Shown: positions 1 to 8,030, counted from the stretch's first letter. The stretch is DNA of 24,327 nt from DATFYP01 sp035626235 (GCA_035626235.1 DASPOB010000003.1:1-24327); one strand, 5' to 3'. Translations and numbers: made by a program. Notes: generated by a model not told the origin, from the sequence alone.

Positions 1-107
1 AGATCGGGTCGCCGGGTCCCTCCGTTGCGCTGATTGCCGTTTGGCGGCAGTCCCTCGGAACCATCCGAAGGCCTAATTACCTATCCCGACCGCGGCTGAA
101 CGAAGAC

Positions 108-1709
108 TTGGAACAGGTCAAGGTCATCGGCCGCGGAACCTGGCTGGACAAGGTGGCGTCCGAGGTCGTGGCTAGGGAGAAGAGTCTCGGCAGGAGCCTT
201 TCGCGCCTTCGCGTCGAGAGCGGGCTGGGAGCCTCCGGACTGCCGCACATAGGGAACGTCGGGGACGCCATCAGGAGCTACGGGGTCAAGCTCGCCCTGG
301 AGTCCGCCGGCTACGAGTCCGAGCTGATCGCCTATTCGGACGACTTCGACGGCCTTAGGAAGGTACCCTCCGGGTTCCCGTCCTGGCTCAAGGACTACAT
401 CGCCCACCCAGTCTCGCGGATCCCAGACCCCTTCGGCTGTCACTCCACCTACGCTGACCACGTCGGCTCCCTCCTGAGGGACTCGCTGGACAAGCTGGGG
501 ATACAGTACAGGTTCCAGAGCGGCGCCGAGGCCTACAGGTCTGGCGTCCTGAACGACCAGATCAGGACCATCCTGGGGCACGCGGAGCTGGTCGGGAGGA
601 AGATCAACGAGCTCGTCGGCCAGTCGAAGTACGAGGGGCGGCTGCCGTACACCCCGGTCTGCGGACAGTGCGGGAGGATCTACACCACTCAGTCGCTGTC
701 GTTCGACAGAAAGCACGACCTCCTCGACTACAAGTGCGAGGGGACGAAGCTTGGGGAGAAGTTTCTGAAGGGGTGCGGCTTCGAGGGGCATGCCAGGGTC
801 GCCGAGGGGAACGGGAAGCTCATGTGGAAGGTGGAGTTCGCTGCCAGATGGGCGGCGTTCGACATCCGGTTCGAGGCCTACGGGAAGGAGCTGACCGATT
901 CGGTGAAGATAAACGACTGGGTGGCAGAGCGCGTGCTCAACTACCCTCCGCCCTACCATTCCAGGTACGAGCTCTTCCAGGACAAGTCCGGCAGGAAGAT
1001 GTCGAAGTCGGTTGGCAACCTGGTCACCCCCGACGAGTGGCTAAGGTACGCCTCCCCCGAGAGCCTCCGGCTCCTGATGTACAAGCGAATCGTGGGGGCG
1101 AGAAACGTCTCAATCGAAGACGTGCCGTTCTACATGGACGAGTTCGACGCCCTCGAGGAGTACTACTTCTCCAAGAAGAAGGACCCTAACCCGATGAAGG
1201 ACGCCAAGCAGAGGGGCCTCTACGAGTACGCGGTCCTGTTGAATGTTCCGGGCGGGACGGTGGTCCACGCCCCCTACCGCCTCCTCGAGCAGCTCGCTTC
1301 GGTGGCCCCGCCCCACAGCCTTGAGGACTTCGTCACAAAGAGGCTCGCAGCATACGGGCTCGTGAAGTCGGAGAGCGAGGAGCTGTCCCGGCGCATCAAG
1401 TGGGCCTCTGCATTCTCGGAAAGGGGCGGGAAGCGTGAGGCCCTCAGCGTGGAAATCAGCCCGGGCGCCAGGAAGGCCCTGACGGCCTTCGTCGACGGCC
1501 TCCCGTCGTGCAAGACTGCAGATGAAGTTCAGAACCTAGCCTTTGATTCCGCCAAAGAGAGCGATCTTAAGCCGGGAGAGCTCTTTCCAGTGGTCTACTC
1601 AATCCTGCTCGGCGTCGAAAGGGGCCCCCGGCTTGGCCCGTACGTCATGGACGCGGGACCCGCTCACGTCTCTGCAAGAATCAGGGACGCCCTTGCGGTG
1701 CGCCACTAA
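108..1709 (+). CDS. lysS: Lysyl-tRNA synthetase, class I
   Basis: This cytoplasmic enzyme charges tRNA-Lys with lysine using ATP. The protein is 533 aa, the usual size for the archaeal class I form. The HIGH-type signature is seen as PHIGN at residues 46-50 and the second signature as KMSKS at 297-301, both typical of the Rossmann-fold class I catalytic core. Cysteines 185, 188, 210 and 223 could bind zinc in the insertion domain; the C-terminal third is the helical anticodon-binding part. The start is TTG at 108; a TATA-like CTAATTAC lies near 73-80, about 30 nt upstream, which fits a leaderless transcript. The reading frame is open further upstream, so the start is likely rather than certain. 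Class I LysRS is the common archaeal type, unrelated in fold to the class II enzyme. The tRNA-Arg gene follows on the same strand 32 nt downstream. Confidence 0.96.
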   Translation: MEQVKVIGRGTWLDKVASEVVAREKSLGRSLSRLRVESGLGASGLPHIGNVGDAIRSYGVKLALESAGYESELIAYSDDFDGLRKVPSGFPSWLKDYIAHPVSRIPDPFGCHSTYADHVGSLLRDSLDKLGIQYRFQSGAEAYRSGVLNDQIRTILGHAELVGRKINELVGQSKYEGRLPYTPVCGQCGRIYTTQSLSFDRKHDLLDYKCEGTKLGEKFLKGCGFEGHARVAEGNGKLMWKVEFAARWAAFDIRFEAYGKELTDSVKINDWVAERVLNYPPPYHSRYELFQDKSGRKMSKSVGNLVTPDEWLRYASPESLRLLMYKRIVGARNVSIEDVPFYMDEFDALEEYYFSKKKDPNPMKDAKQRGLYEYAVLLNVPGGTVVHAPYRLLEQLASVAPPHSLEDFVTKRLAAYGLVKSESEELSRRIKWASAFSERGGKREALSVEISPGARKALTAFVDGLPSCKTADEVQNLAFDSAKESDLKPGELFPVVYSILLGVERGPRLGPYVMDAGPAHVSARIRDALAVRH

Positions 1710-1741
1710 GACATAACTAACCACGGACGACGAGGTCAATT

Positions 1742-1817
1742 GGGCCCGTAGCCTAGCACGGATTAGGGCGTCAGCCTGCGGAGCTGGAGATCGAGGGTCC
1801 GAATCCCTCCGGGCCCG
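1742..1817 (+). tRNA. tRNA-Arg (anticodon GCG)
   Basis: A complete cloverleaf folds by eye. The 7-bp acceptor stem is GGGCCCG (1742-1748) with CGGGCCC (1810-1816) and discriminator G1817. The D stem is 1751-1754 with 1766-1769, and the anticodon stem 1771-1775 with 1783-1787. The loop CTGCGGA places GCG at 1778-1780, which reads Arg codons CGC and CGU. The T stem is 1793-1797 with 1805-1809, and the variable loop has 5 nt. There is no intron and CCA is not encoded, as is common in archaea. The T loop reads TCCGAAT, so position 55 is C where nearly all elongator tRNAs have T (pseudouridine). The 3' half overlaps the end of the convergent reductase gene. Confidence 0.95.
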
Positions 1818-2469
1818 CGTTCAACCCCACAGGGACCCCCGCGCGTCGTGCGAGTCGAGCCTGCCTGTAGTGCAGTTCTACGAGGCCTGACCTGAAGGTT
1901 CTGGTTCCCAGGAGCTCCAGCCTGCGCCTCTCCCCTCCAAACGGCGCCTTTCCGGTCCCGAGGATGACGGGGTTTGCCCAGAGCACGTACTCGTCGACCA
2001 GACCGTGCCTCATGAACGAGTGCGCGAGGTCGAGGCTTCCGAGGAGCAGCATGTTCTTCCCAGGCTGGTTCTTCATCTCGGCCAGTTCCTGCGGGACGAC
2101 CTCGCGCTTCACGACCGTGTTTGCCCATTCGGCCTTGGCCAGGCTCCTCGAGAACACAATCTTGCGATACGAATTCATTTTGCGGGCCACCTCCGTGTGA
2201 ACCCAGGTGGGGGAGGTGGGCACGACGAACTCCGCTCCGTCGGTTCCCTTCATCCTGCCGTTGGGACTTGAGAGGGCGGTCTGCCAGTAGCTGGCAAACC
2301 CCTGATAGGTTCTGCGGCCGAGCAACAGCGTGTCCGCATCCCCCAGGAGTTCGTTTGCGCGCAGTTCGAACTCTTCGTCCGCGAGGTGCCAGTCGAGCTC
2401 GTCATTCTGGCCGGCCCCGAACCCGTCCAGAGAGACCATCTCTTGCAGGACTATCTTTCGCGCCGTCAA
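1771..2469 (-). CDS. RibD C-terminal/dihydrofolate reductase-like protein
   Basis: This is a predicted NADPH-dependent reductase of the RibD-C/DHFR-like fold, 232 aa. Support: an N-terminal strand and VSLDG turn at residues 12-16, a GRRTYQGFASYW segment at 51-62, and the family's late block around 143-175 (LLLGSLDLAHSF, then LVDEYVLWANPVILGTGK). Its substrate cannot be told; many members of this group are uncharacterised. The start is TTG, whose last bases overlap the TGA stop of the upstream TetR gene (TTGA), so the two are probably translationally coupled. The family normally ends near residue 204. The remaining residues are an extension, and the last 15 (ending PSISSSAG) are read from the antisense strand of the tRNA-Arg gene. 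The gene therefore either truly overlaps the tRNA or lost its original stop codon. Confidence 0.85.
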   Translation of the reverse strand: MTARKIVLQEMVSLDGFGAGQNDELDWHLADEEFELRANELLGDADTLLLGRRTYQGFASYWQTALSSPNGRMKGTDGAEFVVPTSPTWVHTEVARKMNSYRKIVFSRSLAKAEWANTVVKREVVPQELAEMKNQPGKNMLLLGSLDLAHSFMRHGLVDEYVLWANPVILGTGKAPFGGERRRLELLGTRTFRSGLVELHYRQARLARRAGVPVGLNAGPEGFGPSISSSAG

Positions 2470-3110
2470 TTCACCACCAGGGGCCTCACGCGGGATCGCG
2501 GGCCGAACTCCCGGGGGTTAGTACTGAGTGACTCGAGGAACCTCCTGAACATCTCGTAGAGAGACCAGTATGCCTTCCGGTCCCGCAGGCTCTTCATTAT
2601 GGCAGCCGAACCCTCCTCCGCCATCACGATGAACTCCGCGGCCTGCTTCACATCTACGTCCGGTCTTACGTATCCCCCTGCCTGCCCCTTCCTGAGGTAT
2701 CGCTCCGTCTCGTCTATCCAAAGAACCAGCAGGGCGCGAAGCTTGTCCCTGAAGAGCGGGTCTATGGGGGACATCTCCTGGGTCAGGTTGTTGAGGGGGC
2801 ACCCCAGCGCAAGCTCCTCGTCGGAAGTCGCCTCCATGAGCCTCCGGAACCTTGTGGCCATCCCCTGGAGGGGGTTCCTGTAGGCCGACAGCGGCCTTAT
2901 CCAGCGCTCGAGAATGAGGTCCTTCAGCACCTCGTCGGCGAGGGCGTACCCGAGGAGGTTCTTTGTAGGGAAGTGGTAGAAAAAGGCCCCCTGGGTCACC
3001 CCTGTCTTGTCGATTATCTCGGCGACGCTCGAGGCGCGGAAACCCCGTTTGTAAACCACTTCGAAGGCGGCCTCAAGGATCTCAGCACGGGTCTTCTCCG
3101 AGTCCCTCAA
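2466..3110 (-). CDS. TetR/AcrR-family transcriptional regulator
   Basis: A 214-aa one-component repressor with an N-terminal helix-turn-helix (residues about 8-54; VAEIIDKTGVTQGAFFYHF is the recognition part, followed by PTK) and a helical ligand-binding C-terminal domain containing GCPLNNLTQEMS, seen in a large TetR subgroup. The ligand is unknown. The start is TTG at 3110. A TATA-like TACTATATTA on the minus strand (about 3135-3144) sits 30 nt upstream. GGAGGT also lies 10 nt before the TTG, but may be outside the transcript if transcription starts near 3114. It overlaps the reductase gene by 4 nt in an operon and is divergent from the SDR gene. Two copies of a palindromic site lie between the divergent genes, one on this TATA box, which predicts autorepression and control of the SDR gene. 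Confidence 0.92.
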   Translation of the reverse strand: MRDSEKTRAEILEAAFEVVYKRGFRASSVAEIIDKTGVTQGAFFYHFPTKNLLGYALADEVLKDLILERWIRPLSAYRNPLQGMATRFRRLMEATSDEELALGCPLNNLTQEMSPIDPLFRDKLRALLVLWIDETERYLRKGQAGGYVRPDVDVKQAAEFIVMAEEGSAAIMKSLRDRKAYWSLYEMFRRFLESLSTNPREFGPRSRVRPLVVN

Positions 3111-3135
3111 CCTGGCCGGAACCTCCTGACCCGCT

Positions 3136-3155
3136 AATATAGTATTCGCTATGGT
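3136..3155. promoter_or_regulatory. Imperfect TetR operator over the TetR promoter
   Basis: AATATAGTATTCGCTATGGT matches the perfect palindrome at 3212-3231 at 14 of 20 positions, including both half-site cores (ATAGT and CTATG). It covers the TATA-like box of the tetR-reductase operon, so bound repressor would block it. A shifted inverted repeat CTATGG-TC-CCATAG overlaps it at 3149-3162. Operator function is inferred. Confidence 0.6.
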
Positions 3156-3195
3156 CCCATAGGCTCGCGCATTCGTCAGGGCCGGGTTCCCAAGA

Positions 3196-3203
3196 CTTAA
3201 GTA
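3196..3203 (+). promoter_or_regulatory. TATA-like box for the SDR gene
   Basis: CTTAAGTA lies 16 nt upstream of the perfect palindrome. It places transcription start at about 3225, inside the predicted operator. Confidence 0.5.
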
Positions 3204-3211
3204 GCCGCGCG

Positions 3212-3231
3212 AACATAGTGCGCACTATGTT
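3212..3231. promoter_or_regulatory. Perfect 20-bp palindrome, predicted TetR operator
   Basis: AACATAGTGCGCACTATGTT is a perfect 20-bp inverted repeat with no spacer. The size and symmetry suit a TetR dimer. It lies about 26 nt downstream of a TATA-like CTTAAGTA (3196-3203), so it covers the expected transcription start of the SDR gene. A second imperfect copy lies on the TetR promoter. Confidence 0.8.
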
Positions 3232-3256
3232 TGGTGCCGGCTGCGGGAGAATACCA

Positions 3257-3262
3257 GGGAGG
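3257..3262 (+). promoter_or_regulatory. Shine-Dalgarno site that decides the SDR start
   Basis: GGGAGG lies 10 nt before the TTG at 3273. It favours that start over the in-frame TTG at 3231, which overlaps the operator. Confidence 0.55.
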
Positions 3263-3272
3263 CGCGACCAGG

Positions 3273-4058
3273 TTGGGGCTGCTGGACTCTAAGACCGCCG
3301 TCGTTTACGGCGCCGGCGTTATCGGAGGCGCCGTGGCCAGGGCTTTCGCCCGCGAGGGAGCGGAGGTCTTCCTGGCGGGACGGAATCTGAAGTCGCTCCA
3401 GTCGGTATCGGATGGGATTGTCAAGGACGGAGGGGTCGTCGATGTGGCAACGGTTGACGCGTTGGACTCCGGCTCAGTGGAGGAACACCTGAAGAAGGTA
3501 GTCGCTGCCAGGGGGAAGCTCGATGTCTCCTTCAATCTCATCTCCACTGGCGTGGCGATGGGTTCGCGGTTGACCCAGCTGTCTGCGGACCAGTTCTCCA
3601 AGGCGGCGTTCAGTCGCACTCGGTCTTGCTTCATAACGTCGACGGCCGCAGCGCGCATCATGAGCAAGCAGGGGAGCGGCGTCATTCTTGCACTGACGGC
3701 GCCCAACAGCAGGCAGCCGCAGGGAGAGACCGGGGGGTTCAGCATCGACAACGCCGCGATTGAAGCCCTCTGCAAGCAGTTGGCTGTCGAAGCCGGTCCG
3801 GCGGGGGTCCGTGTAGTCTGCCTACGGACAGGAGCCACCCCCGAAAATCCCGTCCTCCCAGAGGTGTTCTCGATGCTGGCCGAAGCAAGAGGCATCACCA
3901 CAAAGGAGGTGGAGGAGTCAGAAGTTGGACGAACGGCGCTGAAGCGCTTTCCCCTCGTCGCAGAGGTCGCCAATGCTGCCGTACTGATGGCCTCCGACTA
4001 CGCAAGTGCCATAACGGCGACCCCCGTCAACGCCACCTGCGGGGAACTGGTAGACTAG
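3273..4058 (+). CDS. SDR-fold oxidoreductase with degenerate active site
   Basis: A 261-aa Rossmann-fold protein of the short-chain dehydrogenase/reductase superfamily. The start chosen is TTG at 3273: a good ribosome binding site precedes it, and the product then begins MGLLDSKTAVVYGAG, as SDR proteins usually do. An upstream in-frame TTG at 3231 would add 14 residues. The dinucleotide loop is GAGVIGGA (13-20) and the adenine-side region AGRN follows the second strand, suggesting NADP(H) binding. The catalytic YxxxK is replaced by FSIDN (F156, N160), and the usual catalytic serine position reads ALTAPN. It therefore binds a nucleotide but is unlikely to do ordinary SDR chemistry. It is probably repressed by the divergent TetR protein. 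Substrate unknown. Confidence 0.88.
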   Translation: MGLLDSKTAVVYGAGVIGGAVARAFAREGAEVFLAGRNLKSLQSVSDGIVKDGGVVDVATVDALDSGSVEEHLKKVVAARGKLDVSFNLISTGVAMGSRLTQLSADQFSKAAFSRTRSCFITSTAAARIMSKQGSGVILALTAPNSRQPQGETGGFSIDNAAIEALCKQLAVEAGPAGVRVVCLRTGATPENPVLPEVFSMLAEARGITTKEVEESEVGRTALKRFPLVAEVANAAVLMASDYASAITATPVNATCGELVD

Positions 4059-4334
4059 ATCCGATCTCCCTGCTGCGAATCATTAGACAGGCAGTCTCCA
4101 AGGGCGCGAATCTGTGCCGTGCACAGGAATCGTCTCGCCCCCGGGGGGGTTCTCCACGTCACTCGGCCGGTCCCTCGCTGTCTCCGCAGCCTGACGGCGG
4201 GCAATCCCCCCGCCGGCCCAAACAGATTGGCAGAGGCTTCTGTGCCTGCCGAAGGCCTGTTATCCCCTCAGGATGGGCGACGCCCTGTCCCCGCTAGGCG
4301 TATTATCAGCCGGTGCGGACTAAAGTCGTGAGAG
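4059..4334. other. Intergenic region, no gene seen
   Basis: No credible coding region is visible in these 276 nt. A 7-bp hairpin (CGGCGGG at 4195-4201 with CCCGCCG at 4209-4215) is present but has no T-run, so I do not call it a terminator. TATTAT at 4301-4306 is the likely TATA box of the next gene, 31 nt before its ATG. Confidence 0.5.
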
Positions 4335-5246
4335 ATGACGGCAGACCTGAGCGCCGCGCCGCCTCGTCCAAGGAGACCCATCATCGTTGTCGGCGTAGTG
4401 GCGGTCCTGGCCGTGGCCGCTCTGACCATATACTTGGAGGTCGGGAATCGGCCTAGGTCAACGCCTTCCTCGTCCCCTGCCGGAACGGCCACCACCACTG
4501 TCACCTACCCATGTCCGTTTTCATCCACGACCCAAACGCTCACGACCACGGCGGGAAGCACCGGCTCCGCGGGCTCGGGCTACGGTCCTTTGCTTGGTAA
4601 CTTCTCGGCTATGAACGTGGTCCTGTACGGCAACGGTACCAACGGGAAGTGGTTCGCATCGTCTAGCATGACCGTCCTAAACAGGAGCTCAACTCCCTCC
4701 GGTCCCGTCTACGAGGTCAACATAACCACCGAATCAGTCGGGCGTCGGGTCAACGTTTCTGAGACGCAGCGTGTTACAACGACAATCATTAGCCCAGGCA
4801 ACTTCACGAGTGTTGGGTCCGAGCTGGCCAATGTTGCTGAGAATGGAAGCGTGGTTTCGATGATAAGGTCCAGCGGGAACTCATCGAGCCAGCCCCTGCC
4901 GCTGGCATTCTTTGCGCCCCTGCTCATGCAGGGCTACTCTCACCCAGGCAGTCGTGAAGTAAGCGCCTCCACCATCACGATTGGAACCACGAAGATGGCC
5001 GTTGCCAACTGGCAACTTCCCGCTTCAGTGGATGTCATAGTCCAAAATGGATGCGACGGCGAGGGTGCGACAAAAGTGACCCTGACCACTTCTCACGAGA
5101 CGGTTCAGGCGGGCCAAGTTCCAGGGACCGATTTCACGCTCGTGACGCGATACGCCCTGACATATTCAATGCAATCGAACTCCACCAGCCCTTCCTCGTC
5201 GGAATTCAGCGTGACCGAAGAGGTCACGGGGTTCAACGTCGCCTAA
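4335..5246 (+). CDS. Membrane-anchored Ser/Thr-rich extracellular protein
   Basis: A 303-aa protein of unknown function. A short cytoplasmic arginine/proline-rich tail (residues 1-14) is followed by one hydrophobic segment (IIVVGVVAVLAVAALTIYL, about 16-34). Then comes a Ser/Thr/Pro-rich linker (41-80) and a mostly beta-type domain with several N-x-S/T sequons, so it is probably anchored with the bulk outside the cell and may be glycosylated. Two cysteines (in YPCPF and NGCDG) could form a disulfide. The ATG start is preceded by TATTAT at 4301-4306. It converges on the beta-propeller gene and has no family signature I recognise. Confidence 0.75.
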   Translation: MTADLSAAPPRPRRPIIVVGVVAVLAVAALTIYLEVGNRPRSTPSSSPAGTATTTVTYPCPFSSTTQTLTTTAGSTGSAGSGYGPLLGNFSAMNVVLYGNGTNGKWFASSSMTVLNRSSTPSGPVYEVNITTESVGRRVNVSETQRVTTTIISPGNFTSVGSELANVAENGSVVSMIRSSGNSSSQPLPLAFFAPLLMQGYSHPGSREVSASTITIGTTKMAVANWQLPASVDVIVQNGCDGEGATKVTLTTSHETVQAGQVPGTDFTLVTRYALTYSMQSNSTSPSSSEFSVTEEVTGFNVA

Positions 5247-5333
5247 GCGACCAGGTCGGTGGCTGCGCTCCCTCGGCGCAATGGGCGATGTCGAATGGAA
5301 GTTCGGGACCGGAGGGTTCGGGCGTCCTCGGGA

Positions 5334-6629
5334 CTATGACTCGCTCGAACGGCCGGTAAGGGTGCCTCTGACGAGGACGTAGAGGCCCACTACGGCGATC
5401 AACACCAGACCCAAGAGACCTGTCTGGAGCGGGAATTCGGGGACTCCTCCTTGGCCGGAGGACGATGGACTGCTCGCCTGGGTCGTCGAATTGGCCTCTT
5501 GGGTCGAATGGGGGGGCGCCTGAGTGGTAATCGAGGCTGTGCTCGGAGTCGAGGACGCAACTGTAGAGGTCTGCACCGGTGCCACCGAAGTGGTGGTCGC
5601 CGGAGGGGCGGCGGTAGTGCTCGTCTGGGGCTGGGCGCCCAGCGACACGACGGATACCGTCTCCAGGCCTTCGTTCGAAACGAAGGCCTGATCTGTTCCA
5701 GAGTCATAGGCCACGTAGTAGTCGAAGTATCCAACGTTCACAAAAGACACCGACTTCGGGTTGCCGTCGGGGATTGTCGCCAGGCTTGCGGACTGCGCGT
5801 TTGTCACGAGCATCTCGGCCTGGGCCGGGTCGTAGGCGAGCCCGAACGGCAGGGTCTCGAGCGCAACCTGGCTCACTATCGCGTTGGTGCTGTCAGAGAC
5901 CATGACGGCGTCATTGCCGCTGGCCACGTACACCTGGCTCGTCGCCGGGTCATATCCCACGCCCTGCGGCTGGTGGAATCCGCTGATGGTCGCCACAATG
6001 CCGTTCGAGGAGTCCGATATCACCGTGACCGAGTCGCTGCCGACGTTCGCCACGAACACCTCCCCCTTGGCGGAGTCGTAGGCAATGTTCTGCGGGGACG
6101 TCCCCACGTTCACCGTTCCGACCACGCTGTTGCTGTTGTCGGAGATCACGGACACCGTGCTGGAGCCGGAGTTGGCGACGAAAACCTCGCCCGCCCCCGA
6201 ATCATAGGCCAGCCCGTACGGCGAGGTCCCGACGTTCACCGTGGCGACGACCGTGCTGGTGCTGTCAGAGATGACCGAGACCGTGTTGTCGTTCTTGTTG
6301 GCCACGAAGACTTCTCCCTTCGCCGAGTCGTAGACCGCGCCGTAGGGGTTATCCCCGACGGTGACGTTCATGATTACCTTGTCAGTGCTGTCCGAGATCA
6401 CCTGGGCGAACCCTGGCTTTCGAGGGCCGTTGGGGTTGTCGGCTACGAAGACCTCTCCCCTGGCGGAGTCGTAGGCTACGCCCTCCGGGGTGCCGGCCAC
6501 CTTTACCGTGGCTGAGACCGCTGGCGACGCCCGAACCACTTGGACGGAGGCCGCCTCGAAAACGAAAAGAGCCAAGACCGCGAGGCACGCCGCCGCGCGC
6601 AGATTCTTGTGAAGACGGGGGAGATTCAC
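5334..6629 (-). CDS. Secreted YVTN-type beta-propeller surface protein with PEFP-TM tail
   Basis: The product is 431 aa from a GTG start at 6629, chosen because a TATA-like CTTAAATT lies 31 nt upstream and the protein then begins with a signal peptide (positive MNLPRLHKNLR, then a hydrophobic core to about residue 33). The open frame extends upstream to 6776, but that stretch contains the promoter. Residues about 38-330 form seven or so tandem units of 42 residues with the pattern AYDSAKGEVFVAN...TVSVISDS...VVATVNVG, the YVTN/NHL-like beta-propeller repeat. A Thr/Ser/Pro/Ala stalk (about 335-400) follows, then VPEFPLQ, one TM helix and a basic tail. PEFP before a C-terminal TM is frequent in archaeal surface proteins. 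Role probably adhesion or binding; ligand unknown. Confidence 0.9.
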   Translation of the reverse strand: MNLPRLHKNLRAAACLAVLALFVFEAASVQVVRASPAVSATVKVAGTPEGVAYDSARGEVFVADNPNGPRKPGFAQVISDSTDKVIMNVTVGDNPYGAVYDSAKGEVFVANKNDNTVSVISDSTSTVVATVNVGTSPYGLAYDSGAGEVFVANSGSSTVSVISDNSNSVVGTVNVGTSPQNIAYDSAKGEVFVANVGSDSVTVISDSSNGIVATISGFHQPQGVGYDPATSQVYVASGNDAVMVSDSTNAIVSQVALETLPFGLAYDPAQAEMLVTNAQSASLATIPDGNPKSVSFVNVGYFDYYVAYDSGTDQAFVSNEGLETVSVVSLGAQPQTSTTAAPPATTTSVAPVQTSTVASSTPSTASITTQAPPHSTQEANSTTQASSPSSSGQGGVPEFPLQTGLLGLVLIAVVGLYVLVRGTLTGRSSES

Positions 6630-6655
6630 TGAAGAAATTTGCGCCCAAGGGCCGC

Positions 6656-6663
6656 AATTTAAG
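6656..6663 (-). promoter_or_regulatory. TATA-like box for the beta-propeller gene
   Basis: CTTAAATT on the minus strand is centred 31 nt before the GTG at 6629. It supports that internal start over the long upstream frame. Confidence 0.5.
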
Positions 6664-6736
6664 ACTTGCTGGGCATCGGTCAGTTCTGGCCCCTTAGCCC
6701 TCGCTCGGCGGCAATATGGCTCCCCACTGCACACAG

Positions 6737-6745
6737 GATAAATAC
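6737..6745 (+). promoter_or_regulatory. TATA-like box for the MFS gene
   Basis: GATAAATAC is centred 36 nt before TTG 6777. It predicts a leader of about 10 nt and excludes the ATG-type upstream frame as the start. Confidence 0.5.
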
Positions 6746-6776
6746 ATTCGGCCTGTGCATCGTCGCAGAGGACCAT

Positions 6777-8030
6777 TTGTCAGCCAACGACCGCCCCTCC
6801 TACAGGACGGTCTTGGCCAGGCGGAACTTCGTCCTGCTCCTGGGGGGAAGAGGGTTCTCCGACCTCGGCGACTACTTCGGAAACCTAGCCCTCTCCTGGC
6901 TCGTGTACAGCATAACGAGCTCTGTCTACAGCCTGGCGTTGACCTGGGTCGTCTTCTTGCTCCCCCGGGCGGTAGTGCGGCTGTACGCCGGGGTCTACGT
7001 GGACAGGTGGAACCGTCGCAGCATCATGCTGGGGACGGAATCGACCCGCGCGATCCTGTTCTGCATCATCGGGGCCGCGGTGCTGTACGGCCTTCCCTCG
7101 CCTCCCATGATCTACGCGGTGGCTGCGTCGGTGGGAGGGCTGGGCGCCTTCTTCGACCTGGCAAGCGACGCGCTGCTCCCCGCAGTCGTCGAGAAGGGCG
7201 AGCTCCTTACCGCCAACGCTCTCTTCAACGTCGTCTTCCAGGGGAACAGCATAATCGGGCCGACGCTGGCGGGGCTGGCAATCTACGCCCTCGGCACCGC
7301 CGTGCCATTCCTGATTGACAGCCTAAGCTTCGCAGCCCTCGTGGTGGCGCTCCTGTTCGTGACACTTCCGAGGTCCGCCCCCATGGGACGGCCCCCTCCC
7401 TGGACGAAACAGTTCATGGACGGGTTCAGGTACTTCAAGGGGAGAATCGAGTTGGTGATTGTCTCCATCCTCACGTCGGGGCTGAACTTCGGGCTCGGTG
7501 CCTTCTGGTACGTCTACGTCCTGGTGCTCGCCAGGAACGTCTTCAACGCGGGCCCGATTGGCTACGCCCTCTTCGGGGCCGTGAGTTCGGCGGGCTACCT
7601 CACCGGGACCGCATACATGGCCAGGAAGGGTCGCCTGACGCACAGGAGGCTCTCCGTGGTCTTCTCAATGCTCTTCGCGGGCGCGGGGGTCGCCCTCATC
7701 CCGTTGACCTCGAGCCTATGGGAGGCGCTCCTGCCGACGGGGCTGTTCGGCCTGGCCCTCCCCTTCTCCGACATCATCCTGACCACCTACTACCAGGAGA
7801 CGGTCCCGAAGGACATGCTGGGAAGGGCACTGGGGTTCAGGCGCTTCATCGACTACGTCACCGCGCCCGTAAGCATCATCTTCGGAGCCCTGGCGGTCTC
7901 CTGGGTGGGCGTGCTGGGCGGGATACTCATCTCTGGCCTGGTAATGCTGGGGTGCGGCGTCGCGGGATTGGCCTCGAGGCCACTCCAGAGGCTAGACAAG
8001 GTGCCCGCGCCCCTGGCAGTGGCTCCATGA
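6777..8030 (+). CDS. MFS efflux transporter (MFS_3/EntS-like)
   Basis: A 417-aa polytopic membrane protein with about 10-12 hydrophobic helices. It carries the major facilitator loop motif between helices 2 and 3 as AGVYVDRWNRRSIML, and begins RRNFVLLLGGRGFSDLGDYF, typical of the drug/siderophore efflux subgroup. It should export a small molecule by proton antiport; substrate unknown. The start is taken as TTG 6777, just after the position where the TATA-like box at 6737-6745 would start transcription. The frame is open from 6666 but that part would be upstream of the transcript. It is divergent from the beta-propeller gene, with 147 nt between starts. Confidence 0.9.
   Translation: MSANDRPSYRTVLARRNFVLLLGGRGFSDLGDYFGNLALSWLVYSITSSVYSLALTWVVFLLPRAVVRLYAGVYVDRWNRRSIMLGTESTRAILFCIIGAAVLYGLPSPPMIYAVAASVGGLGAFFDLASDALLPAVVEKGELLTANALFNVVFQGNSIIGPTLAGLAIYALGTAVPFLIDSLSFAALVVALLFVTLPRSAPMGRPPPWTKQFMDGFRYFKGRIELVIVSILTSGLNFGLGAFWYVYVLVLARNVFNAGPIGYALFGAVSSAGYLTGTAYMARKGRLTHRRLSVVFSMLFAGAGVALIPLTSSLWEALLPTGLFGLALPFSDIILTTYYQETVPKDMLGRALGFRRFIDYVTAPVSIIFGALAVSWVGVLGGILISGLVMLGCGVAGLASRPLQRLDKVPAPLAVAP

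Noticed and set aside
1763..2128. Minus-strand frame of 121 aa ending in GGIRTLDLQLRRLTP
   Set aside because: Its end is the antisense of the tRNA-Arg gene, a familiar false protein, and the rest is a shadow of the reductase gene.
4195..4215. GC-rich 7-bp hairpin as a terminator
   Set aside because: No T-run follows; archaeal termination relies on T-rich tracts.
5451..6515. Plus-strand frame of 354 aa, rich in Arg, Gly and His
   Set aside because: Antisense shadow of the beta-propeller repeats.
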